Source: CAZZCN01 sp964652975 (GTDB lineage: Bacteria; Bacillota; Clostridia; Saccharofermentanales; UBA5734). Taken from it: 64,000 bases of DNA. Both the position numbers and the translations under genes were made by a program. Within the stretch, counting starts at the first letter, position 1. Every line of letters begins with the position of its first letter. The DNA is taken from NCBI GenBank assembly GCA_964652975.1, contig CAZZCN010000003.1:1-64000 (forward strand), given 5' to 3'. Below, one piece after another: positions 18,530 to 25,799 of this stretch. The notes beneath the pieces were generated by a model that worked only from the letters and a program-made list of their open reading frames with translations, ran no database searches and was not told the origin of the DNA.

Positions 18530-20509
18530 TTATTTAATCAGTTTTATATCACCTAAAACATCAGACCAGCGAAATGCATTCCCTGTGCGATCGTTCCAAA
18601 CAACCATGCTATCGCGATCTCCGGAACCTTTATCATCATTGATTTGCATGTCAACACCGATAACCCTATTATCCGAAACCAAACCTTTTACCAATGGGTG
18701 CCAGGGAAGCTTTATCTCTACAATATATCCCCCGCTTACCATTTTTACTGATTTTTGAATTCCAGTGAAATCATCAGTAATATCGACATCTTGTGATCCT
18801 TTTACAAGAAATTCTCCATTAACACATACCGACATCAAATACTGTTTTGGTGTCCATAACGATGGAATTGTCTTGTGGTCATTTGGTACATCGACAAATA
18901 CATCTACACTGTCCCTCCGCCACATGTCGCCAAGACCGCCTTTGTAACTATAACTAATCTTAAGATCTTTAACTTGAATTAGGGCATACAGGAAATTGTT
19001 GTCCCATAATAACTTTGCCGTTCCATTTGTTGCCGTTGGAACAAGTCCCCAATTTGATACTTGTCTTTGTATTTTTAATTCACTAGCCGAATTCCACATT
19101 GAGTCAATGTTCCCATCTATTTTAGGAGATGTATTGGTAAATTTGGCTGATGAGCTTTGTTTGGTTAGTTTAATAGTATTATCTTTATAAAGTAATAAGT
19201 TTGAACTGCTTGTTACCTTTTGATTTGGTAAAACAATTGGTTTGTTTGTATACATTTTAGGGTTGACCGCTACTATATGACCATTCCATGTAGTGTAATT
19301 TGTTTTCCAGTCGCTTCCTAAAGGAGCTAACTCGCCTTCCATATATGTAACATACATTGTAGGTGTATCCACTATTCCTTGAGGATTGGTTACAAAATCG
19401 GGGTAACCACGTATTTTGCTTTTATTTGAACTAAATACGTTAGGATTTTTTGAACCAGATTCTACTGTTTTATATGGCCATGTTATTCCGTCATTTGATT
19501 CCATATAAAATACTTTCTCATCTCTTGTCAATGATTTATCCCAATTTGAAGGGTCAACTGAATAGAGCATCATGTATTTCTTTGTTAAAGAGTTGTATTT
19601 TACTCCTACAGCAGCACGATCAAATACTCTTGGATGGGACTCATATTTACCAAAATTTATCCCATCTGTCGATGTGGCAACCTTCATCCCGTCTCCATTA
19701 ATTGCGTCAGTATAATACAATACATATTTACCATCTTTGTAAAAAGCAGTAGGTTGACCTATTCCGTATTTACGCTTATTCATACTATCACTTGGCTGCT
19801 TAATAATCGGAACCGGATTTGCATTATTAGGATATAGAGTAAACTTAATCCCATCAGTTGAAGTGGCAAGAAACACATTGTTATCATATTCGCCGTAATT
19901 AGTCTCGTTTGTCGCAGGAGCTTCAAAATACATATGATATTTTGAATTTGCATAAACGACTGTTGGACGAGCAATATGCATCTTGATCCAAGTAGAGTCT
20001 TTGTCAATTTTCAGAATTCTCTGCTCTTTACTCCAATTTTTAAGGTCTTTACTTTCTGCGTACCATATGGTGTCGTGAGGAGATTGCCTAGTCCACCACA
20101 TTTTGTAGGTATCACCCATCTTCATAACCGAGAAAGCCCAGTCATAATTGATATCATCAGGGTATGAATTAAGTTGCATTGCTCCTAAATCTTGTATCAT
20201 AAATTTGTCTCCAGCCCAGTTTGTATTGTATTGAGAGGATGGATTTGTTGATAATCCGGCAGTTGATTTAGTTGAACTGTCTGACGAGGAAATTGAATTC
20301 ATACTTTCCACCGATGTAATAACTCCAGATACATTTTCTGACAACATATCCGAAGAGTAGATGCTGCTATCAGAAATATTTTCACTACTGGTAGAGCTTG
20401 TAGAATTCAACGATTCAAATACAGAAGAGTTTTGTATGCCCGTTTTACACGAAGATAGTATTAAAGACAAAACGGTAAACAACATGGCGATTTTTAGTGA
20501 TTTTTTCAT
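18530..20509 (-). CDS. Lipoprotein with beta-propeller (GH43-like fold) and CBM9-like domain
   Basis: 659 residues from the ATG at 20509, preceded by GGGAGA; an ATG 30 bases further upstream lacks a site. The lipobox LSSC has its Cys at 21, then about 75 residues rich in Ser, Thr and Asn act as a flexible stalk. A five-bladed beta-propeller covers about 100-430 (YKMWWTRQSPHDTIWYAESK; VFLATSTDGIKFTLYPNNAN; MKVATSTDGINF). A CBM9-like domain ends the protein (TSPKIDGNIDSMWN; GDMWRRDSVDVFVDVP). It is a close paralogue of 20646-22616 and shares its propeller with 2022-4775. It should sit on the outer face of the membrane and act on polysaccharide; catalytic activity is likely but not proven by eye. 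Confidence 0.75.
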   Translation of the reverse strand: MKKSLKIAMLFTVLSLILSSCKTGIQNSSVFESLNSTSSTSSENISDSSIYSSDMLSENVSGVITSVESMNSISSSDSSTKSTAGLSTNPSSQYNTNWAGDKFMIQDLGAMQLNSYPDDINYDWAFSVMKMGDTYKMWWTRQSPHDTIWYAESKDLKNWSKEQRILKIDKDSTWIKMHIARPTVVYANSKYHMYFEAPATNETNYGEYDNNVFLATSTDGIKFTLYPNNANPVPIIKQPSDSMNKRKYGIGQPTAFYKDGKYVLYYTDAINGDGMKVATSTDGINFGKYESHPRVFDRAAVGVKYNSLTKKYMMLYSVDPSNWDKSLTRDEKVFYMESNDGITWPYKTVESGSKNPNVFSSNKSKIRGYPDFVTNPQGIVDTPTMYVTYMEGELAPLGSDWKTNYTTWNGHIVAVNPKMYTNKPIVLPNQKVTSSSNLLLYKDNTIKLTKQSSSAKFTNTSPKIDGNIDSMWNSASELKIQRQVSNWGLVPTATNGTAKLLWDNNFLYALIQVKDLKISYSYKGGLGDMWRRDSVDVFVDVPNDHKTIPSLWTPKQYLMSVCVNGEFLVKGSQDVDITDDFTGIQKSVKMVSGGYIVEIKLPWHPLVKGLVSDNRVIGVDMQINDDKGSGDRDSMVVWNDRTGNAFRWSDVLGDIKLIK

Positions 20510-20645
20510 TTTATTCTCCCTTTCTTTGACAATATGCAATTCACATGCTAATTTATTTAGAATTTTATGTGATTTGTATGTCTATGTTATATATTTTAGC
20601 ATCGTTTCCACCTATGTGTTACTAATTTATGGTTTACCGTTTTAC

Positions 20646-22616
20646 CTATTTATTTAGTTTCATTTTGCCCAGCACATCAGTATAACGAAAAGCATTTCCA
20701 GTATGATCATTCCATGCTAGCATTGCTTCCCTATTGTTCAAGCCCATGTCATCATTGATCTGGATGTCAAACCCGATTGTCTTGTTCTGAAGAATTTGTG
20801 CTTTAACAAGATAGTGCCACGGCATTAAAACTTCAACAACATATCCTCCCGGTATGAATTTAACAGCCTTTGAAATCCCTGCGAAATCATCTGTTATATC
20901 TACGTCGTGCGAACCTTTTACAATAAACTCTCCATTCGCACAAACTGACATTAAATACTGTTTAGGCCCCCACACCGTTGGTGTTGTTGGTGAATAGTTT
21001 GGAACATCAATTATTATATCGACACTATCCCTTCTCCACATATCGCCTAACCCACCTTTATACCCGTAACTTATTTTTTTATCTTTGATCTCAATATATG
21101 CATACAAATTATCTTTGTCCCAAAGGATTCTTGCTTTCCCATTCGTACTCGTCAAATTGCTACCCCAGTCATAGATTGATCTTTTTATAATCAATTCTGT
21201 AGAAGTATCGTAACCCGAATCTTTGTTACCATCTATTTTGGGAATTGTATTTGTAAACTTAGCATTTGTTGATTGTCTGCCTAAAGTAGTGGGCATATCA
21301 TTGTATTGTAAAATCGAAGAAGACGTTTGAATTTTACCATTTGGGAGAACAATTTCTTTTTTTGCGAATTCCTTAGGATTTACCGCAGAAATATGTCCAT
21401 CCCATGTTCTGTACTCTGCTCTCCAGTCGCTAGTTTTTGAAATTTTTCCTTGCATATATGTTATATAGAATGTCTCTGTTGTTATATGCCCTTGTTCATT
21501 AGTTACGAATTCTGGAAAAGCATATTGATGTCCCTTGTTATTTGTTACCTTAACCGAGGACATAGCAGCTTTTGATGTTGATTGATATGGCCAGTTAAGA
21601 GGGTCGCTAGACTCCATAATATAATAATTCCCATAATCAGCTGGCTTGTTTCTGTAATCGAAAATCATTACATATTTATTAGTTACGGCGTTATATTTCA
21701 CTCCGGAACCATTTATCATACCAAGATTTTTATGATTAAGAGGATTGCCAAAATTCTTTCCGTCGTTTGAAGTTGCAACCATTACTTGATTTTTGCCTTC
21801 CATAACGTAGCAATAGTAAACATAGTATACTCCGTCCTTATAAAATGCAGAAGGCTGCCCTACTCCATAATATCTTTTACCCATTAGGTTTTTAGGCTGC
21901 CTAATTACTGGTTCTGGATTAGTGTTGTTTGGATATAGTGTCCAATCAAGACCATTTTTTGATGTAGCAAGAAATACATTGTTGTCTGTTTCGATATTTA
22001 CACCGTTTTCAATTTCATTAGTTGCAGGCCCCTCAAAATACATGTGATATGTACCATTAACTTTGATAACTGAAGGTTTTGCAATCATCCACTTCAGCCA
22101 TTCATATTCTTTGACTATGGGAGAAGAAATTGTGAGAACTCTCTTTTCATTATACCAGTTTTTAAAATCTATGCTCTCTGCATACCAAATCGCATCATAC
22201 TGTGAAGGTCTTACCCACCACATTTTGTAAATATTACCCTCTTTAATAACACTAAAGCCCCAATCATACAAATAATCACTTGGAAAAGATTTCATTTGCA
22301 TTGCTCCAAGATCAGTGTATGTATAATTACCCCCTGCATAATCTTTTTTTATTGTTGTTGTGCTTGTCTGTGAACTTATAATTGAGCTTGATATAGAATC
22401 AGTCGAATTAATCGAACTGTTGTTTTCAGAACCATTGGCTATCGAAGTAGAAGCATTATCATTAATTTCACTAGGTATCTTACTCTCGGATATTTGACTG
22501 CCAATATCACTTTTTGATTCGTTTTCTTTGCTTGTATTGCTTGGTTTGTAGCATGAAGACATAATCATCGATAGGGCAACAATAGTTATTGCCAAGACTT
22601 TTTTGTTAATTCTCAT
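20646..22616 (-). CDS. Lipoprotein with beta-propeller and CBM9-like domain, paralogue
   Basis: 656 residues with the same architecture as its downstream neighbour: lipobox MSSC (Cys 22), a Ser/Asn/Thr-rich stalk to about 95, a five-bladed propeller (YKMWWVRPSQYDAIWYAESI; FLATSKNGLDWTLYPNN) and a terminal CBM9-like domain (GDMWRRDSVDIIIDVP). The two genes are 136 bp apart in the same direction and clearly arose by duplication. A GGGGTG ribosome site precedes the ATG. Its promoter must lie within the AT-rich 22617-22720 stretch, right beside the tRNA-fragment junction. Function as for its paralogue: outer-surface glycan binding and probably cleavage. Confidence 0.75.
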   Translation of the reverse strand: MRINKKVLAITIVALSMIMSSCYKPSNTSKENESKSDIGSQISESKIPSEINDNASTSIANGSENNSSINSTDSISSSIISSQTSTTTIKKDYAGGNYTYTDLGAMQMKSFPSDYLYDWGFSVIKEGNIYKMWWVRPSQYDAIWYAESIDFKNWYNEKRVLTISSPIVKEYEWLKWMIAKPSVIKVNGTYHMYFEGPATNEIENGVNIETDNNVFLATSKNGLDWTLYPNNTNPEPVIRQPKNLMGKRYYGVGQPSAFYKDGVYYVYYCYVMEGKNQVMVATSNDGKNFGNPLNHKNLGMINGSGVKYNAVTNKYVMIFDYRNKPADYGNYYIMESSDPLNWPYQSTSKAAMSSVKVTNNKGHQYAFPEFVTNEQGHITTETFYITYMQGKISKTSDWRAEYRTWDGHISAVNPKEFAKKEIVLPNGKIQTSSSILQYNDMPTTLGRQSTNAKFTNTIPKIDGNKDSGYDTSTELIIKRSIYDWGSNLTSTNGKARILWDKDNLYAYIEIKDKKISYGYKGGLGDMWRRDSVDIIIDVPNYSPTTPTVWGPKQYLMSVCANGEFIVKGSHDVDITDDFAGISKAVKFIPGGYVVEVLMPWHYLVKAQILQNKTIGFDIQINDDMGLNNREAMLAWNDHTGNAFRYTDVLGKMKLNK

Positions 22617-22670
22617 TTTAATTCACCCCGCTGTTTAATACAAATCATATTCTTTAACAACCACAAAGCA

Positions 22671-22785
22671 CCTACCATTTTTTACTGTTTTCTCGATTTT
22701 TTGAAAATATTTTTGGAAATAAAAAAAGCCCCAAATGCAATTATATCAGCGTTTGAGGCTCTTGTTTTGGAGGCACCATCCAGAT
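22671..22785. repeat. Copy of the tRNA-Cys downstream region (terminator plus 21 bp of tRNA 3' end)
   Basis: This stretch matches 53485-53592 with few differences. It includes the tRNA-Cys terminator (22721-22759, GCCCCAAATGC/GCGTTTGAGGC) and the first 21 bases of the tRNA-gene repeat (22765-22785), after which the match stops. It looks like one more attachment-site remnant beside the 52-bp copy at 22901. Confidence 0.75.
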
Positions 22786-22860
22786 GGTTGATTAGCCTGA
22801 ATCTTCAGCTTTATTAATTGCCAAATTTAGGATTCAGGCAGTTCAAATCTGGGGGCCTCC
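22769..22860. other. Long imperfect hairpin made of inverted tRNA-end sequences
   Basis: GGAGGC (22769) and GCCTCC (22855) close the structure. Inside are CCAGAT/ATCTGG and CCTGAATC/GATTCAGG. The right arm (CAGTTCAAATCTGG...GCCTCC) resembles the tRNA-Cys 3' end in the opposite orientation with a few bases missing. It does not fold as a normal cloverleaf. It probably arose by rearrangement at the attachment site. Confidence 0.5.
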
Positions 22861-22872
22861 GTAAAATTGCGT

Positions 22873-22904
22873 AAAAAAACATCCGGTATAAGCGGATGTT
22901 TTTT
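22873..22904. terminator. Hairpin with A- and T-runs next to the tRNA fragment
   Basis: AAAACATCCG and CGGATGTTTT pair around a 7-base loop, with A-runs and T-runs on both sides, so it can terminate transcription in either direction. It takes the place that the GCCCCAAATGC terminator holds behind the intact tRNA-Cys. Confidence 0.7.
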
Positions 22905-22952
22905 GGAGGCACCATCCAGATTTGAACTGGAGGATAAAGGTTTTGCAGACCT
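22901..22952 (-). repeat. 52-bp direct repeat of tRNA-Cys 3' end (attachment site, left)
   Basis: Identical to 53572-53623, i.e. the 3' two-thirds of the intact tRNA-Cys including the anticodon loop, T arm and CCA. The 5' part of a tRNA is absent here; the sequence diverges after GCAGACCT. A perfect tRNA 3' end repeated at distance is the classical mark of site-specific integration. With the right copy it bounds about 30.7 kb that contain all of cluster 2. Confidence 0.85.
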
Positions 22953-23012
22953 TATATCTCATTCCTGCAACCGCCTGCTATCATTGCATTACAGCCACTA
23001 TAAAAATCGTCG

Positions 23013-23034
23013 ATATTACATCGGTATTACAATG
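23013..23034. repeat. Tandem 11-bp repeat, possible integrase arm site (left)
   Basis: ATATTACATCG followed directly by GTATTACAATG. The same unit occurs twice, perfectly, at 53441-53462 near the other attachment copy. Short tandem repeats near attachment sites often bind the N-terminal arm domain of tyrosine integrases. That role is inferred. Confidence 0.4.
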
Positions 23035-23823
23035 TCTAAGGGCAGAGGTTTACGGATAATTTATGGAATGGTGCTTGTATTTTAAAGATTTTATAAACCT
23101 AATCACAAGACCGCAGGCAGCAACATCTATAAAGACCTGCTGCCGGCAGTCCTGCAAATGGTTTAATTATTAAGTCGTCTGTTATGCACAATACCAATAC
23201 ACTCGGATTTGAACTATGAGACGTTTTAATTATAGTACTTTCTAACTCATCAAACGGCCGGTAACTAATCGGCACCACGGGAATCGCACCCCTGCGAGGA
23301 TCTCTCGTAGCTCCCCTCATTGCCTGCGACGGCATAGAAATTCTTCGGATTCAACAAAATAACGCTGTGCGTTTTTCTGAAGAACCAGAAGAGCTCTTTA
23401 CGCTCGGACTGTGACTGGGAAGGAGTATCATTATTTCTTTTGCCTGTCATCGCCGTATCGGAGTCACCCGATAGTTATAACTAAAAGTTGTTCGCTCTTT
23501 CATTGATTGGGTTTTAGAGCCATCCAAAGAAGTCTTGGCGCAATCGTTAACGTGGCTTATTCATGTGCAATAGCAAAAGGAATGTGCTTGATGAATTTTT
23601 ATTCAGTTTTCAAGTTTCAATTCGAAAGGATTTTAAATTCATATAATTACCAGGGGGGACCCCGTGATGAATTTATTTATCCTTTCATTATTGTATTGTT
23701 TACTCTTTTTTTTAATGTCCCACTTTTTTTTAATATTTCTTTAAATATTTTTTTCTGCTTCTAAAAATCGCCATTTATTGTTGTTCAAATTTGCATAAGA
23801 ACCGCCGGTATGAGACGATAATT
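23035..23823. other. Gene-poor junction segment
   Basis: No convincing gene. 23260-23480 is richer in G+C than its surroundings, and short frames there show no recognisable domain. A GGGGGGACCCC palindrome lies near 23655. It is probably leftover mobile-element or rearranged DNA. Confidence 0.4.
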
Positions 23824-24021
23824 TCCTATCGCTTTTAACTTTGTAAGATAAAATCAGTTTGAAAAATTAGATTTTTGTGGCAAGTAAATCAAGAAGAGCC
23901 TTACTAATTAATCGCTACATTTTTTTGAAATTTTAATTTCTTCCTTAAAATTTTGAAATAAGACTTTCGATGCATTAAAAAGAGCACTAGAAGAAGCTTA
24001 AAAAAACTGCTTGTCATGCTC
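23824..24021 (-). repeat. Decayed, internally deleted copy of the ICE debris at 61-675
   Basis: 23824-23977 matches the sigma-like gene (about 61-217) and 23972-24021 matches the terminator region (about 624-675). The two halves join at GCATTA, which is present at 212-217 and 624-629 in the left copy. The coding part has decayed. The retained terminator (23975-24021; GAGCA/TGCTC arms, T-run on the minus strand) now lies 27 bases after the last gene of cluster 2 and probably terminates it. Confidence 0.7.
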
Positions 24022-24047
24022 CTAGCGTTGAAGTCCGCGTATTAAAG

Positions 24048-25643
24048 TCAAATTATAATAATTTCCGGTGGCTTATCCAGCTTGATTTTATATTCACCAT
24101 GATTATTCTCTATCTCTATTTTAATAATTCCAAAAGGTGTTGGATAAGTCGCTTTAGCATATTTTAATTCTCCCAAATCAGGTGTGATTTTTACTTTTTT
24201 GCAACCAGCTTCTAAAATTTCTATTCCTATTACTTTTTCCATCAAAAAAGGAACAACTCCGCTTGACCAGCCATGGCATAGGCTGTGACGGAAGCCCTTG
24301 TAGCAATATGCACCATAATCTCCATGAATATCTTTCTCACCTTCTTTGGGCAATTCATCAATTCTACTGCTGCCATCAAGCCACTCTATGTCAAAGTCCT
24401 CCCAAAAACTGGTAGCTCCCCTTTGAAGCATTCCTCCATAATATTCCTTCATCATATCTATAGCAGTTTGAACATTGCCACCCATAGCTACCGCTTTTAA
24501 AGTGTAATAACTTAAAAATGTAGTCATGCCCTTGGCACCACCTACTGTTAAAAACTCATATGCAGATGCTGCAGAAGTTTCGCCTGAAAGCACCTTAAAT
24601 GCAAGAGCCTGCTTATATTGCTTTACATCAGAACTCTTTTTTCTAAGCTTGCCGAGTAGATCATCACATATATCAAGTTCTGAATTACAAATATCTAGTA
24701 ATTTCCTGGCGTTTTCTATTGCTATAATAAATAACGCCATTACCCCTGCCTTTGCATCCTCTTTTTCATTTGTTGCCCAATCCAAAAAATACTGTGTTAA
24801 ATGGCATGTTCCATCTTCGTCCACTAATTCGTCAAATTGTCTGACAAGTTTCTCTAAATAGTCACCCTGTTCCCCTATATAGCCTGTATTTTCATTTTGC
24901 ATATAATAGTCATACAAAATACAAATCCACCACAAAGAATAGGTAGGCATATTATTCATATACAAAGGCAAAGGTGCTTGCTCCTTCGCAAAAGTCAAAG
25001 CTTCCTCTATACATTCATCACTGCCAAAAACGCTTCTTATTGTTAGCATTTCGGGATGGGTATCGCCAATCCATACTAATCTGTCTCTTTTAATGCCATC
25101 CCACAACATGTTTTGCATATTGAGGTGACAAGTATAACGAGCTACATCAAATATTTGATTGACTAACACATCATCACACTCAAAAGTACCTTTGTACTCC
25201 AAATTGCGATAAACACTTGCGGCATAAATGCTTTTTATTGATATATCCCCACCCGACAAATTATCAACCCTTAAAAAGCGAAAACCACTTTGCATAAATT
25301 CCATATCGGAATAATTAACCAATTTGGTATGTATATCTCTTAAGCTATGGTCATTACTTGCACCTTTTTCGCCGATTTCTGCACAACACTCTGCTACACT
25401 TTCTCCAAGCCTAAGCCGAACTGAGCCGTTCTCATTTGAAATAAATGTCAAAATGCGAACACCCCCGCAAATTTCTTTACCAAAATCCAAAACAATACTA
25501 CTATCTTTTTTCATCAATGTTAGATGACCCTCGTTTAAGCCAATCTGCATTGGTTTTGTACATAGTAAAGCTGGACAATTTCTAGCATTTTCACTATATA
25601 CTATTCTTGAAGGCAAAATAAAATCCTTAACTGTTTTCCCCAT
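24048..25643 (-). CDS. GH78-like six-hairpin glycosidase (cluster 2)
   Basis: 531 residues from the ATG at 25643, which has AGAGGT 7 bases upstream; a longer frame to 25778 has no site and would cover the promoter region. A beta-sandwich (VLDFGKEICGGVRILTFI, a standard GH78 signature) precedes an (alpha/alpha)6 barrel. The key segment reads WDGIKRDRLVWIGDTHPE near residue 195; compared with the DCPxRDERLGWxGD of typical GH78 it lacks the Glu that serves as general acid. SFWEDFDIEW and HGWSSGV, also typical, follow. No signal peptide. It is the last gene of cluster 2. Activity may be on another sugar than rhamnose, or use a different acid residue. Confidence 0.7.
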   Translation of the reverse strand: MGKTVKDFILPSRIVYSENARNCPALLCTKPMQIGLNEGHLTLMKKDSSIVLDFGKEICGGVRILTFISNENGSVRLRLGESVAECCAEIGEKGASNDHSLRDIHTKLVNYSDMEFMQSGFRFLRVDNLSGGDISIKSIYAASVYRNLEYKGTFECDDVLVNQIFDVARYTCHLNMQNMLWDGIKRDRLVWIGDTHPEMLTIRSVFGSDECIEEALTFAKEQAPLPLYMNNMPTYSLWWICILYDYYMQNENTGYIGEQGDYLEKLVRQFDELVDEDGTCHLTQYFLDWATNEKEDAKAGVMALFIIAIENARKLLDICNSELDICDDLLGKLRKKSSDVKQYKQALAFKVLSGETSAASAYEFLTVGGAKGMTTFLSYYTLKAVAMGGNVQTAIDMMKEYYGGMLQRGATSFWEDFDIEWLDGSSRIDELPKEGEKDIHGDYGAYCYKGFRHSLCHGWSSGVVPFLMEKVIGIEILEAGCKKVKITPDLGELKYAKATYPTPFGIIKIEIENNHGEYKIKLDKPPEIIII

Positions 25644-25676
25644 GTCAATACCTCTAATTTTGTAGAATTTATTAAT

Positions 25677-25739
25677 ATTATACTGAATTTTTTCATTAAA
25701 CAAGCCAATTAAGTCTGTAACACTGCGATGCAATGTCAC
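25677..25739 (-). promoter_or_regulatory. Promoter-like site and 23-bp palindrome before the GH78-like gene
   Basis: On the minus strand TATAAT is at 25682-25677, with TTGTTT 15 bases upstream. Further upstream 25717-25739 (GTAACACTGC GAT GCAATGTCAC) is an imperfect inverted repeat with 10-base arms, shaped like a regulator binding site. It lies in the 156-bp gap before the start at 25643 and suggests that this gene has its own control within the long series. Confidence 0.4.
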
Positions 25740-25799
25740 AAACTTTTTAATCAAAATATAAAAAAATGATAAGTTCAATATAATTAGATTTAATTAATA

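Noticed and set aside
22769..22860. A further complete tRNA gene with a long variable arm
   Set aside because: Acceptor-like ends pair, but the T arm has only three good pairs and no valid anticodon arm is formed.
22867..23085. Plus-strand frame of 72 codons beginning in the tRNA-Cys fragment
   Set aside because: It is the translation of the tRNA 3' end (EAPSRFELEDKGFADL), a familiar false call, and lacks a ribosome site.
23099..23450. Two overlapping minus-strand frames in the G+C-richer junction
   Set aside because: No domain, no good start, and low-complexity composition. Remnant coding DNA is possible but cannot be supported.
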